Below are positions 45,020-54,455 of a DNA stretch of 64,000 nucleotides, piece after piece (position 1 is the first letter of the stretch; the number at the start of each line of letters is the position of its first letter). Both the position numbers and the translations under genes were made by a program. The notes under the pieces are model-generated. The model made no database searches and was not told the origin of the DNA. It saw only the letters and a list, made by a program, of their open reading frames with translations. Origin of the DNA: Bacteroidales bacterium (lineage in GTDB: Bacteria > Bacteroidota > Bacteroidia > Bacteroidales > VadinHA17); assembly GCA_025454815.1 (NCBI GenBank), contig JALONR010000010.1:1-64000 (forward strand), in the 5' to 3' direction.

Positions 45020-45495
45020 AACTCTTTCCGGTAGACAAGTTTTGGGTCGCCTGGGCCATAGAACTCGCGCAGTGTGGCTTCAAGCTCATAGCCGTTGCGG
45101 ATGTAGAAGTGCCTGGTGGGTTCGTACAGCGGTCTGCCGGATGTCTCTATCCAGAGTATCCTTGCACCGAGTGATCTGACTCTCTCTTCCACCTCTTTAA
45201 GGATGACGGATCCATAGTGCTTCTTCCTGTGCTCCTCCTGGATGGCAATCCAGTACAGGTCCCATGAATGGACCGATGACGGATTGGGTCCAAAGTTCGC
45301 AAAACCGATCACTTTGCCTTCCTCCAGCAAACGAACCCAGTAGTATCCGCTCTTTTCCTGGCCCTGGGCCAGTGTCTCGTCAGCCAGCGACAATGCAACT
45401 TCTATCTCAAAGTCGTAAAAATAACCGGAGGATGTCAGAATCTTCTCAAGTTCAGGTCTGTCGGTCTGTGATATTTCAAATGAGATCTCGGGCAT
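45016..45495 (-). CDS. GNAT family N-acetyltransferase in kamA operon
   Basis: The 159-residue product has one GNAT domain with acetyl-CoA-binding motif A as LYWIAIQEEHRKKHYGSVILKEVEERV and motif B near HFYIRNGYELEATLREFYGPGD. It is shorter than AblB, the acetyltransferase that caps beta-lysine in methanogens. It sits 7 bases after the second ATP-grasp gene and overlaps the DUF486 gene, so the five proteins are probably made together. The acceptor substrate is unknown. Confidence 0.85.
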   Translation of the reverse strand: MPEISFEISQTDRPELEKILTSSGYFYDFEIEVALSLADETLAQGQEKSGYYWVRLLEEGKVIGFANFGPNPSSVHSWDLYWIAIQEEHRKKHYGSVILKEVEERVRSLGARILWIETSGRPLYEPTRHFYIRNGYELEATLREFYGPGDPKLVYRKEL

Positions 45496-45502
45496 GGTAT
45501 TT

Positions 45503-46471
45503 CTATCTGTTCAGGTCGTTGACAATATCCCTTATGATATCCTGGTGGGTATATCCGGCATGTACTGCTGCCGAGATGAATCCGCTGTCAGGTGAGATGC
45601 AAGGGTTTGCATTTACCTCCAGCACATAGACGTTTTCATCGGAATCAACTCTCATGTCAACGCGGGCATAGCCCTTCAGTCCGAAGACATTCCAGCAACC
45701 GATGACTGCATCCTTCAGGTTTTTCAGGAGTTTCTCACTCAGTCCATCCGGAAAGTAACGCCTGCTGTTCTCATACTGGAAAGTCTCTTCCATCCATTTG
45801 GCCTTGTAGCTTACGATGCGGGGAATGTCATCCGGGTAATTATGGAAGATCATTTCTGCCGGGGGAAGCATTTCCGGGCCGTCAGGACCGGCCTTGACAC
45901 TGACATTGAATTCCCTTCCATCAATGAATTCCTCAATGAACCAGTGGTGGTCATTTTTATCCTTCAGGATCTCAGGGATGGTACCCGAAAAAGTAAACAC
46001 TGACTCTTCCGTTATCCCCAGGGAGCCGTCTTCCCAGACAGGCTTGAGGATATATTTCTTTCCCCGGGTAAGCTGACGTGCCCCGGAGACTTTGTAGCCG
46101 CCGGCAACCGGTATGCCGTTGGCTTTCATTATATTTCGTGCCAGGACCTTGCTCCCGGTTACGAAGGTTGCCTCAACCGGGCAGCCGGTATAGGGAATGT
46201 GATGCATATTCAGAAGGCCAGGTATGAAATAGAGTATTTCAGCCTTTTTACCGACTGACTCGACAAGGTTGAATACAAATTCATATTTCTCTTCAGCGAT
46301 CTCTTCAATTTCCCTGAAGAAATTGTCGGTAATTCCGCGGCACTCCACTTCATAACCGAGGCTCTGCAGTGTCTCATCTATGAAATTGACCTGATCAAGT
46401 ACATCCAGCTCGTCAGGCAGGGCGTCAGGAGCAGGTTCATTGTAGATTATCAGGCAACTCCGGTTCATCAT
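45503..46471 (-). CDS. ATP-grasp ligase (D-Ala-D-Ala-ligase-like) B of the kamA operon
   Basis: This 322-residue ATP-grasp protein has the N-terminal DDL-like region (FVFNLVESVGKKAEILYFIPGLL, HIPYTGC), ATP-binding strands (KKYILKPVWEDGSLGI, HWFIEEFIDGREFNV) and the metal site VYVLEVNANPCISPDSGF. Family members join a carboxylate to an amine through an acyl phosphate. It differs clearly from peptidoglycan Ddl and from its neighbour. Its start overlaps the stop of ligase A (ATGA). Confidence 0.86.
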   Translation of the reverse strand: MMNRSCLIIYNEPAPDALPDELDVLDQVNFIDETLQSLGYEVECRGITDNFFREIEEIAEEKYEFVFNLVESVGKKAEILYFIPGLLNMHHIPYTGCPVEATFVTGSKVLARNIMKANGIPVAGGYKVSGARQLTRGKKYILKPVWEDGSLGITEESVFTFSGTIPEILKDKNDHHWFIEEFIDGREFNVSVKAGPDGPEMLPPAEMIFHNYPDDIPRIVSYKAKWMEETFQYENSRRYFPDGLSEKLLKNLKDAVIGCWNVFGLKGYARVDMRVDSDENVYVLEVNANPCISPDSGFISAAVHAGYTHQDIIRDIVNDLNR

Positions 46472-47442
46472 GCAAGTCCGTAACGTTTTTTAGCCGAATC
46501 CATAATCATTTCCATCAGTTTACCGAATTCCAGTCCGTTCATTCGCGAAAGCATCGGAAGGTCTGAATGTACGGGATTAAGACCTGCCAGCGGGTTAGCC
46601 TCAATGAAGCACATCCTTCCGTGACGGTCAGCCCTCATGTCAACGCGGCCTGCGTCCACCGCACCCAGGGCACGCCATGCGCCCAGGGCCACAGCATCAC
46701 ACTCTGCCCTCAGCTCCTCATCGTAGACCCTGTATTCAACATAGTTCTCGTAATTCTCCTTTACTTCAACAGAGTAGGGGAGATTATCCCTGCAGATCAC
46801 CTCCATTCCGCCTGTCACCTTTGCCCCGATGCCGTGACCGGTCACACCAACGGTAAATTCCCTTCCGGGAAGGTACTCTTCAATGAGCACCGGCTGTTTA
46901 TAGGTATCCAGCAGCTCAGTGACCAGCCTGACAAGCGATTCACGTTCCCTCACGACGCTCCTGGTGGTTATTCCCTTACCTGTTCCCTCGGCAACAGGTT
47001 TTACGAAAAGAGGGAATTCCAGAGATGAAAGATCTTCAAGGTCTCCGGCTGACGAAGCAATGATTCCGGGACACACAGGTACTCCTGCTGCTGCTACCAC
47101 AAGTCGCGTGAGGTATTTGTTGAGTGAAACACCCATTACCACCGGTCCGCTGAAAACATATGGAATGCGGTACTGGTCAAGCAATGCCGGAACCACCGAC
47201 TCGCGACCGTCACCGTAAAGTCCTTCAGCGATATTGAAAACCATGTCCCACCGTTCTCCGGCTGCAAGTTTCTCAACCAGCTCAAAGATATTGCCTATTC
47301 GGACCGTTTCATACCCGAGACGGGTGAGTTCGGTCTCGAGGGCAACCACGGTCTCCTCCTTGTCAAATTCAGCCGTTTCGTCCATGGTATAACCCCGCTC
47401 GAGGTACCACGAACGGAGGTCATACGTAAGTCCTATTCTCAT
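46468..47442 (-). CDS. ATP-grasp ligase (D-Ala-D-Ala-ligase-like) A of the kamA operon
   Basis: This 324-residue ATP-grasp protein is the first of two in the operon. Landmarks: MVFNIAEGLYGDGRESVVPALLD, RIPYVFSGPVVMG, the ATP loop PLFVKPVAEGTGKGI, VLIEEYLPGREFTV and the metal site GRMCFIEANPLAGLNP. The core resembles Ddl, but VDMRAD and the NPLAGLNPVHSDLPM tail match the separate Ddl-like group found with KamA proteins. It starts 7 bases after kamA. It probably forms an amide or peptide bond with the KamA product or a derivative. Confidence 0.86.
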   Translation of the reverse strand: MRIGLTYDLRSWYLERGYTMDETAEFDKEETVVALETELTRLGYETVRIGNIFELVEKLAAGERWDMVFNIAEGLYGDGRESVVPALLDQYRIPYVFSGPVVMGVSLNKYLTRLVVAAAGVPVCPGIIASSAGDLEDLSSLEFPLFVKPVAEGTGKGITTRSVVRERESLVRLVTELLDTYKQPVLIEEYLPGREFTVGVTGHGIGAKVTGGMEVICRDNLPYSVEVKENYENYVEYRVYDEELRAECDAVALGAWRALGAVDAGRVDMRADRHGRMCFIEANPLAGLNPVHSDLPMLSRMNGLEFGKLMEMIMDSAKKRYGLA

Positions 47443-47449
47443 CAGGTAC

Positions 47450-48694
47450 CTACTTTTTGTTGGGGTAAGTATAACGGTTCTGCCTGTAGTTTCTTAGGAC
47501 CCACTTTTCGGGGCCGCTTTCCACCACGTAATGCGGCAGGATGGGTATCTTGCCTCCTCCGCCCGGGGCGTCAACGACGAACTGGGGTACAGCATAACCG
47601 CTGGTATGACCCCGCAGGTTCTCGATTATATCAATTCCCGTCTCTATTGTTGTCCTGAAGTGGCTTGAGCCGGGTATCAGGTCACACTGATAGATATAAT
47701 AGGGTCTGACCCTGACGGTAAGAAGCTTTTGCATGAGGCTCTTCATGGTGGCCGGATCATCATTTACACCTTTCAGGAGGACTGTCTGGCTCCCCAGCGG
47801 CATCCCTGCGTCAGCGAGCATCTCGCATGCACGGCGTGTCTCGGGGGTCAGTTCATCGGGGTGTGTGAAGTGAATACTCAGGAAGAGCGGATGGTATTTC
47901 CTGAGCATGGCCACCAGCTGCGGGGTGATCCTCTGCGGAAGAACCACAGGAACCTTCGTGCCTATCCTCAGTATCTCAATATGCCTGATGGCCCTCAGGT
48001 TGGAGAGAAGATACTCCAGCTTGCTGTCATTCATTGTGAGGGGATCGCCTCCGCTTATAATGACATCACGAATCTCCGTATGCTCACGGAGATAGTTAAA
48101 AGCGAGTTCCCATTCACCCTTTGTGAGATGACCCAGCTTACCAACTGAATGTGAGCGGGTGCAGTACCTGCAATATGAAGAACAGAACTGCGTCACCGTG
48201 AACAGAGCCCTGTCAGGGTAACGGTGCACTATTCCAGGCACGGGACTGCTGCCCATCTCGTTGAGAGGGTCAGCCTTCTCTGCTTCGGTAATTATCAGCT
48301 CATCACTGGTGGGGATCATGGTCCGGCGAAGCGGTGACCATGGATCTGAGTCATGGATGAGTGAAAGATAGTATGGAGTTATCCTCAGCGGCAGTCTGCC
48401 CTTCAGCCCGTTGAGAGTATGAACCTCGTCATCGGTCAGTGTCATGACACGTGACAGGCTTTCAGCGGAAGTGAAGGAGTTGCGCAGTTGCCAGCGCCAG
48501 TCATTCCAGGAATCATCATTTGCAAGGGGGAAGTAGCGGCGTATGAATTCCGAACTCCGGTTGCTAACTAAACGATCGTGGGATCCGACCTGCGGGAAGA
48601 TCATGGTACCCGCGCCAGGTTCTTCGTCAGAAGAACAACCCATGAGGCGGCTCTCAACACGAGCAGCCGTTGCCTCTTTCCTGTTAGCGTTCAT
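47450..48694 (-). CDS. kamA: KamA family radical SAM lysine 2,3-aminomutase
   Basis: This 414-residue radical SAM, PLP-dependent aminomutase has cluster Cys171, Cys175 and Cys178 (CSSYCRYC). Asp338 (YQCDL) and Asp375 (FVVDAP) align with Asp293 and Asp330 of clostridial lysine 2,3-aminomutase, which hold the substrate epsilon-amino group; the spacing of 37 residues is the same. Lys382 (GGGGK, seven residues after Asp375) matches the PLP lysine. This favours L-lysine to L-beta-lysine over the glutamate 2,3-aminomutases of the same family. It heads the minus-strand operon with two ATP-grasp ligases, a GNAT and DUF486. Confidence 0.9.
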   Translation of the reverse strand: MNANRKEATAARVESRLMGCSSDEEPGAGTMIFPQVGSHDRLVSNRSSEFIRRYFPLANDDSWNDWRWQLRNSFTSAESLSRVMTLTDDEVHTLNGLKGRLPLRITPYYLSLIHDSDPWSPLRRTMIPTSDELIITEAEKADPLNEMGSSPVPGIVHRYPDRALFTVTQFCSSYCRYCTRSHSVGKLGHLTKGEWELAFNYLREHTEIRDVIISGGDPLTMNDSKLEYLLSNLRAIRHIEILRIGTKVPVVLPQRITPQLVAMLRKYHPLFLSIHFTHPDELTPETRRACEMLADAGMPLGSQTVLLKGVNDDPATMKSLMQKLLTVRVRPYYIYQCDLIPGSSHFRTTIETGIDIIENLRGHTSGYAVPQFVVDAPGGGGKIPILPHYVVESGPEKWVLRNYRQNRYTYPNKK

Positions 48695-48947
48695 ACTTCG
48701 GTAAAATGAATTACCTTTTTTTCTGGTTGTTAATTATTCGTTTTGGTTATTAAAAAGTTTCATAAAATTTCCGCTAAGTTATTAAATGGTTAACCTGCGA
48801 TATTTCCTCAGGGCAAAAGATATCAACATGCGAAATGTGCCTGATAATATCTGGTTTTCAATCTCATAACCTGTCTGAGCCTGAGTTATTCACAACTAAT
48901 TTCAGGGTTATGAAAATGATGCCCTTTATTTGAGGCGCAAACATAAA
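48695..48947. other. Intergenic leader region upstream of the kamA operon
   Basis: These 253 AT-rich bases lie between the GH130 stop and the kamA start, both on the minus strand. A TATGTTTG match to the -7 consensus occurs on the minus strand at 48945-48938, just after the GH130 stop, but no -33 TTG is correctly placed. If used, the leader would be about 230 bases. I see no conserved riboswitch. Confidence 0.4.
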
Positions 48948-50147
48948 TCAAATTCTGATATATGGATATTTTTCAGCCATTATTTTCAAATTATTTTCAA
49001 TCATCCGGTCACGCCTGGCAGCACACAATTGGGTACGGCCTGCATCTTCGGGTGTATTCATAACATAATCAATCAGTTTACTCATTGTCGTTGTCGCCAC
49101 GTGCATCCTTGTATCCGAGCTTGCATAATAGACAAAGACTGTGCCATCATCATCAGCGATCCATCCGTTACTGAAGACCACATTTGAAACATCTCCGACT
49201 CTCTCATCGCCAAGTGGTTCAATGAAGTGGCCGGATGGTCTTCTGGTCACTTTCCAGGGCTCTTCGAGGGAGGTCATGAAGAGGTACAGGGTATAACGCA
49301 GTCCGGCTGCCGTTCTTCTTACGCCATGGGCAAGGTGTATCCAGCCATGTTCCGTTTTCAGCGGGGCGGGTCCCTGGCCGTTCTTAACCTCTTTAACCGT
49401 GTGGTACTGCCGGGGGTCCACAATTTTTTCCTCCCCCAGTACCGCATGGTCCATGGTGTCGCAGAATCCGGCGGAGATTCCGCTGTCGCCTGTTTCAATG
49501 AATCCCGACTGCGGCCGGGTGTATATCATATACTTCCCGTTGACGAATTCAGGGTGAAGGACACAGTTTCTCTGCTGGGCTGCCGATGATTTAAGGTCAT
49601 CGAGTCTTTCCCAGTTGTCGAGATCCTTCGTTCTGGCAATGCCGCAGCTTGCCAGGGCTGCCGACGAGTCATCGGGTTTGCTCTTATCCTTTCGCTCTGC
49701 GCAGAAGAGGCCGTATATCCATCCGTCTTCATGCCTCGTAAGCCGGATGTCATATACATTCATCTCCGGGTCATCAGTGACCGGCATTACTATCGGATGG
49801 TTCCGAAAGCGCCACTGATCTATTCCGTTTGGACTCTCTGCAATGGCAAAGAATGATTTCACGTCATAACCTTCTGTACGCAGGGCCAGGCAATACTTTC
49901 CGTTATGCTTTATGGCTCCGGCATTGAAGGTTGTGTTTATGCCGAGGCGTGTCATCAGGTGGGGGTTTGCGCGGTAATCAAGATCATATCTCCAGAAAAC
50001 CGGCGTATGGTCACGTGTGACAATGGGATAGAGATACCTGTCGAAGATACCGTTACCGCCTTCTTTTTTCCTGTTTGGCCTGGTGATGAGCTTTTCATGT
50101 TCATCAAACAGCCTTTTCACTTCGTTGTCAAATTCCTTTTCTGTCAT
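48948..50147 (-). CDS. GH130 family beta-mannoside phosphorylase or hydrolase
   Basis: The 399-residue product matches glycoside hydrolase family 130: a five-blade beta-propeller with FNAGAIKHNGKYCLALRTEGYD, VYDIRLTRHEDGWIYG (Asp general acid region), YTRPQSGF and HLAHGVRRTAAGLRYTLYLF. The sequence most resembles the subgroup that phosphorolyses 4-O-beta-mannosyl-glucose. There is no signal peptide, so it is cytoplasmic. Start 50147 is chosen because the upstream extension lacks family sequence. TATATTTG at 50177-50170 (minus strand) is a probable -7 element. With GH92 elsewhere in the window it points to mannoside use. Confidence 0.9.
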   Translation of the reverse strand: MTEKEFDNEVKRLFDEHEKLITRPNRKKEGGNGIFDRYLYPIVTRDHTPVFWRYDLDYRANPHLMTRLGINTTFNAGAIKHNGKYCLALRTEGYDVKSFFAIAESPNGIDQWRFRNHPIVMPVTDDPEMNVYDIRLTRHEDGWIYGLFCAERKDKSKPDDSSAALASCGIARTKDLDNWERLDDLKSSAAQQRNCVLHPEFVNGKYMIYTRPQSGFIETGDSGISAGFCDTMDHAVLGEEKIVDPRQYHTVKEVKNGQGPAPLKTEHGWIHLAHGVRRTAAGLRYTLYLFMTSLEEPWKVTRRPSGHFIEPLGDERVGDVSNVVFSNGWIADDDGTVFVYYASSDTRMHVATTTMSKLIDYVMNTPEDAGRTQLCAARRDRMIENNLKIMAEKYPYIRI

Positions 50148-50169
50148 GATCCCGTTATCTGGTCGGGGA

Positions 50170-50177
50170 CAAATATA
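50170..50177 (-). promoter_or_regulatory. Putative -7 element of the GH130 gene
   Basis: On the minus strand TATATTTG fits TAnnTTTG and lies 22 bases before the ATG at 50147. No TTG is found at the -33 distance, so only this half is claimed. Confidence 0.5.
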
Positions 50178-50272
50178 ACGGATAACGCAAATGATAGTGC
50201 ATGATTGCGTTAACTGCCTCCTGTTATGTAAACTTTTATAAATTGCAGTCAGAAAACCCAAAACCTTTCTTT

Positions 50273-51418
50273 ATGAAAAAATCAGTTCTGGTTCTTATGG
50301 CAAGCCTTGTGCTCATGGCCTCTTCCTGCGGCAGCAGGACTTCCCCGGATAACTATATGGTGGTTGCCTATGTGGCAGGATTCAGGAGTTTTGATTTCTC
50401 AAAAATTGATGTTTCCCGGCTGACACATATAAACTATGCCTTTGCCAATATGATTGACGGTGAAGTCAGGTTTGGCAGCGAGGCAATAGATGAAACCGAG
50501 ATGAATGCCGGGGATATCCGTGCCCTGACTGCACTCAGGAATGTCAATCCGGAACTCAAAATCCTCGTTTCTGTAGGGGGATGGGGATGGTCAGGCAATT
50601 TCTCCGATGCAGCCCTGACCGATTCCTCCCGTAACCGGTTTGGTGCCAGCGCTGCCCGTTTCATCAGGGATTACTCCCTTGACGGCATTGATATCGACTG
50701 GGAATACCCGAATCATCCGGGTGCGGGAAACACATACAGGCCTGAGGATGTCCGTAATTTCACCCTGCTGCTTGAGTGTGTCAGGAAACATATTGACTCA
50801 CTTGCCCTCTCAGAAGGAAAAAAGGGCAGGTACCTGCTGACCATTGCCACAGGTGCCAGCGAGCATTACGCAGCCAATACGGAGCTCGGGCCGCTTTCAC
50901 AGTACCTTGATTTTATCAATATCATGACTTATGACTTCCATCACGGGGCGAGTACCCAGACGGGGCATCACGCAAACCTCTGGCTCTCCTCCTGGGATGC
51001 GCCTGACGGTGATGCAACCGACAGGGCAGTTGAACTGCATCTTAAAGCTGGCGTGCCACCAGGAAAGCTGAATATCGGCATTCCTTTCTACGGAAGGGTC
51101 TGGAGAGGAGTGGAACCTGTCAACAACGGGCTCTTCAGGGAGGCAGCAACCACCGGTGCCGGAATGCCTTTCGCGGAAGTCCTGAAAGCGCTTGATGATC
51201 CTGCTTTCACGAGGTATTATGACTCATCTGCGGCCTCCCCGTTCCTTTGGAATGCGGAAGATTCGGTCTTCATCTCCTATGAAGATGAAGGATCCATTGC
51301 CGCCAGGATGGAATACGTAAGGACAAAGGGTCTGGGAGGGGTGATGTTCTGGGAATATACCGAGGATGTTGACGGCAGGCTGCTAAATGCAATAACTGAA
51401 GGCCTTAAGGTTAAATGA
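50273..51418 (+). CDS. GH18 chitinase-like lipoprotein
   Basis: This 381-residue lipoprotein (lipobox LMASSC, Cys19) is a family 18 glycoside hydrolase. The catalytic motif DxxDxDxE is complete (Asp137, Asp140, Asp142, Glu144 in LDGIDIDWEYP), with SVGGWGWS near 100 and INIMTYDFHHG further on. A substrate-assisted endo-chitinase or endo-N-acetylglucosaminidase activity on chitin-like or N-glycan substrates is expected, at the cell surface. It has no carbohydrate-binding module. It abuts the convergent EamA gene. Confidence 0.92.
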   Translation: MKKSVLVLMASLVLMASSCGSRTSPDNYMVVAYVAGFRSFDFSKIDVSRLTHINYAFANMIDGEVRFGSEAIDETEMNAGDIRALTALRNVNPELKILVSVGGWGWSGNFSDAALTDSSRNRFGASAARFIRDYSLDGIDIDWEYPNHPGAGNTYRPEDVRNFTLLLECVRKHIDSLALSEGKKGRYLLTIATGASEHYAANTELGPLSQYLDFINIMTYDFHHGASTQTGHHANLWLSSWDAPDGDATDRAVELHLKAGVPPGKLNIGIPFYGRVWRGVEPVNNGLFREAATTGAGMPFAEVLKALDDPAFTRYYDSSAASPFLWNAEDSVFISYEDEGSIAARMEYVRTKGLGGVMFWEYTEDVDGRLLNAITEGLKVK

Positions 51419-52321
51419 TCAGATAAAAAAGAATGCCACGCCGGCCACACTTATTATGGCTCCGGCAATCTCAACGACGGTTATCTTTTCCTTATACAGC
51501 CATGCAGATGGTGCCAGAATAAGCACAGGCACTATTGCCATGATGGTAGATGCTATTCCGGCCTGGGTGTGTTTGACTGAAAGGAGTGAGAAGGAGATTC
51601 CAAGGAAGGGGCCAAAGAACGCACCCAGAACGAGTGCCTTCATCGCGGGCGGGTTTTTCAGTGCCGCCGCCACATTTCCCCATCGGCGCAATAAGGTTAT
51701 TATGATCACAAACCCGGCGATTCCTGCAATGATTCTTATCTGTGTCGATGCAAATGCATCATAACCATCCATACCGTATTTGCTGAGAACGATCCCGAGA
51801 CCCTGTCCCAGTGCGCCAAGGAAAGCAAACAACAGCCCCGCAGGTGAGATCTTTATGGACAGACGCTCACCCTTCACCGGCCTGTTGAATATTGCCAGGG
51901 TGATGCCGAAGATTACAATAACCATTCCCGCCATCTGCATCAGGTTGAGTGATTCGCCCAGTATGAAATAGCCGAATATGGCTGCAAGAGGTGGTGCAAG
52001 GGTCATTATCAGCATGGCAAAACGGGACCCGATCAGCGGGTATGCGCGGAAAAGGAAGTAATCACCGAGCACAAGTCCCACCAGGCCTGACAACCCAAGC
52101 CACAACCAGTTATGGGTGCTGGCATCAACAGGAATGAAGTGGCTCCGGGATATAAGGGTGTAAAAGCCGATAAAGAAGAATGCCAGGCTAAGGCGCAGGA
52201 TATTGACTGTGAGAGAACCTACTTTACGGCTGGCAGACTCAAATGCCAGAGCGGTAATGGTCCAGAAGATCGCCACGGCCAGGGCGGCAAACTCACCTGT
52301 GTGAGCATTAATGTAATTCAT
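51419..52321 (-). CDS. EamA/DMT family transporter
   Basis: The 300-residue inner-membrane protein has ten hydrophobic helices in two EamA halves (LAVAIFWTITALAFESAS ... ILGESLNLMQMAGMVIVIFGI, then AFLGALGQGLGIVLSKYG ... KEKITVVEIAGAIISVAGVAFFF). DMT transporters export or import small metabolites; the substrate is unknown. Start 52321 (MNYINAH) is preferred over an upstream Met at 52345, but either is possible. Confidence 0.88.
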   Translation of the reverse strand: MNYINAHTGEFAALAVAIFWTITALAFESASRKVGSLTVNILRLSLAFFFIGFYTLISRSHFIPVDASTHNWLWLGLSGLVGLVLGDYFLFRAYPLIGSRFAMLIMTLAPPLAAIFGYFILGESLNLMQMAGMVIVIFGITLAIFNRPVKGERLSIKISPAGLLFAFLGALGQGLGIVLSKYGMDGYDAFASTQIRIIAGIAGFVIIITLLRRWGNVAAALKNPPAMKALVLGAFFGPFLGISFSLLSVKHTQAGIASTIMAIVPVLILAPSAWLYKEKITVVEIAGAIISVAGVAFFFI

Positions 52322-52463
52322 TCCCGGAAATATAACAGCGCACAAAAATAGATATTCGTCCGGACCCTGTTCTCAATTTCCGGGGCAATTATGAAAATTT
52401 TTCTTCAGAGGAGGTCTGTCCGGCAATATTGTCTAATTTTGGGAAAACCTAAACTGACGGATT

Positions 52464-52775
52464 ATGGACGCAAAGGCAAAAGCCATCGTATCACACATTT
52501 TCTTAATAGGCTTGATAATAGCACTGGTTGCCAATTCCAGTAAGAAGGAGGAGCTTGCAAGTTACTACCTAAGGCAGAACCTGGGCCTGATCATCGTGTG
52601 GCTGGGGCTGATGATCCTGAGGGTTCTCCCTATTGTCGGACCTGTAATATGGGCTGTCGGGGGAATAATTCTGTTCATTGGATGGCTGATGAGTCTCATC
52701 TGGTCAATCCAGGGAGAAATGAGGCCAGTACCCTGGCTTGGAGACAAGTTTCAGGCATGGTTCAGGGGATTCTGA
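52464..52775 (+). CDS. Small membrane protein (DUF4870/Tic20-like)
   Basis: The product has 103 residues with three to four hydrophobic segments (IVSHIFLIGLIIALVA; LIIVWLGLMILRVLPIVGPVIWAVGGIILFIGWLMSLIW is one long hydrophobic block). The SYYLRQNLGLIIVW pattern resembles DUF4870 or Tic20-like proteins. Function is unknown. It ends 4 bases before the sulfatase ATG, so they are probably cotranscribed. Confidence 0.75.
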   Translation: MDAKAKAIVSHIFLIGLIIALVANSSKKEELASYYLRQNLGLIIVWLGLMILRVLPIVGPVIWAVGGIILFIGWLMSLIWSIQGEMRPVPWLGDKFQAWFRGF

Positions 52776-52779
52776 AACC

Positions 52780-54303
52780 ATGTTAAAGAGACTCTTTTAT
52801 TCTGCTGTCACCGTTTTATTAATGTTGCCCGGGTGTTCTGCGGAGCTTCAGGAGCAACCCAATATAATTCTGATACTGGCCGATGACCTGGGATACGGTG
52901 ACACGGGGCCATACGGGCAGACCAGGATTGAGACTCCCAATATTGACAGGCTTGCCGCCGGCGGGCTTCGGTTCACAAGGCACTATGCCGGTTCACCTGT
53001 GTGCGCCCCCTCAAGGTGTGTGTTGCTTACCGGCATGCATACCGGCCACTCCCAGGTGAGAGGCAATGATGAGTGGGCTGACAGGGGCGATGTGTGGAAT
53101 TACAGGGCTATGATAGCCGACTCCACGCTCGAGGGGCAGAAACCGCTGGCAGACTCAACTGTCACAATTGCCTCACTTATGAAGCAAAGAGGGTATGTGA
53201 CGGGAATTATCGGCAAATGGGGACTGGGAGCACCACATACCGGGGGTATTCCGATCAGACAGGGATTTGATTTCTTTTACGGTTATAACTGCCAGAGAAT
53301 GGCACACACTTATTACCCTACCCATCTCTGGCGAAACGGGAGACGTGAGTGGCTGCGGAATGATACCCTGGCTCCGCATACAGGATTTGACCCCGGTGCC
53401 GATCCTTATGACCCTGCCTCATATGACAGATTTTCCCTGACAGATTATTCTCCTGACCTGATGTTCAGGGAGGTAATCTCATTCATAGATTCATCGGCAG
53501 GGAAACCATTTTTTCTATTCTGGGCAACACCGATACCTCACCTTGCCTTGCAGGCCCCCAAAGAATGGATAGACAGGTACCATGAAATTTTCGGGGATGA
53601 GGAGCCATACACCGGAAATGAAGGTTATTTCCCGGCAAGATATCCTCATGCAACCTATGCTGCAATGATATCTTACCTTGATTACCAGACAGGAATACTG
53701 GTTGACCACCTGAAGGAAAAGGGGCTGTATGACAACACGATAATCATCTTCACCAGTGACAACGGGCCGGCTTGGAACGGAGGAACAGACCCGGAGTGGT
53801 TCGGCAGCGCTGAACCATTCCGCGGAGCACAGGGATACGGAAAGGGATCACTTCATGAGGGAGGAATAAGGGTGCCGCTTATTGTCTCATGGCCCGGGGT
53901 AACGGAACCTGGTGTCACTGACCATGTTTCCTCATTCCAGGACTTCCTGCCCACCCTGTGTGACATCATCGGTACAGGGATACCGGAAAAAACTGACGGC
54001 ATCAGTTTCATGCCTGTACTCATGGGGAAAGGAAAGCAGGCCCAACATCAATACCTCTACTGGGAATTCCCGGAATATGGCGGGCAACAGGCTGTGATTG
54101 CCGGCAAATATAAAGCCCTCAGGAAGGGAATGCATGGGGGAAACGAGGCTTTCGAACTCTATGACCTTGAAAATGATCCCCTTGAAACCTCTGACATCTC
54201 TTCAGACCACCCCGATATCATGAAAAAAGTTCAGGAGATAATCCTGAAGGAACACCGGCCCTCAGATAATCAAAGGTGGAGATTCAAACTCCTTGACAAC
54301 TGA
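52780..54303 (+). CDS. Family S1 sulfatase, lipoprotein
   Basis: This 507-residue lipoprotein (lipobox LMLPGC, Cys19) belongs to the type I (formylglycine) sulfatases. The maturation motif C-x-P-S-R is present as Cys75 in VCAPSRCVLLTG, the position converted to formylglycine by an anaerobic or aerobic maturase. Metal residues are in ILADDLGYGD and FTSDNGPAWNG. It should desulfate a glycan at the cell surface or in the periplasm; the specificity subfamily is not resolved. ATG at 52780 gives the lipobox; the earlier in-frame ATG at 52738 lies in the preceding gene. Confidence 0.92.
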   Translation: MLKRLFYSAVTVLLMLPGCSAELQEQPNIILILADDLGYGDTGPYGQTRIETPNIDRLAAGGLRFTRHYAGSPVCAPSRCVLLTGMHTGHSQVRGNDEWADRGDVWNYRAMIADSTLEGQKPLADSTVTIASLMKQRGYVTGIIGKWGLGAPHTGGIPIRQGFDFFYGYNCQRMAHTYYPTHLWRNGRREWLRNDTLAPHTGFDPGADPYDPASYDRFSLTDYSPDLMFREVISFIDSSAGKPFFLFWATPIPHLALQAPKEWIDRYHEIFGDEEPYTGNEGYFPARYPHATYAAMISYLDYQTGILVDHLKEKGLYDNTIIIFTSDNGPAWNGGTDPEWFGSAEPFRGAQGYGKGSLHEGGIRVPLIVSWPGVTEPGVTDHVSSFQDFLPTLCDIIGTGIPEKTDGISFMPVLMGKGKQAQHQYLYWEFPEYGGQQAVIAGKYKALRKGMHGGNEAFELYDLENDPLETSDISSDHPDIMKKVQEIILKEHRPSDNQRWRFKLLDN

Positions 54304-54455
54304 TGGCTCCGTTTTTTAATCACGATTATTTAAGCTTTTTTTGCGACCGGATGTGAAATATAGGGAACAGGGAAATCGTTTTAATCTTTCCGTCCTCCGG
54401 GCTTTATGATGATTTTTTTACAGAGACGGGAAACGGGGCCTTTGAAGAATGACAG

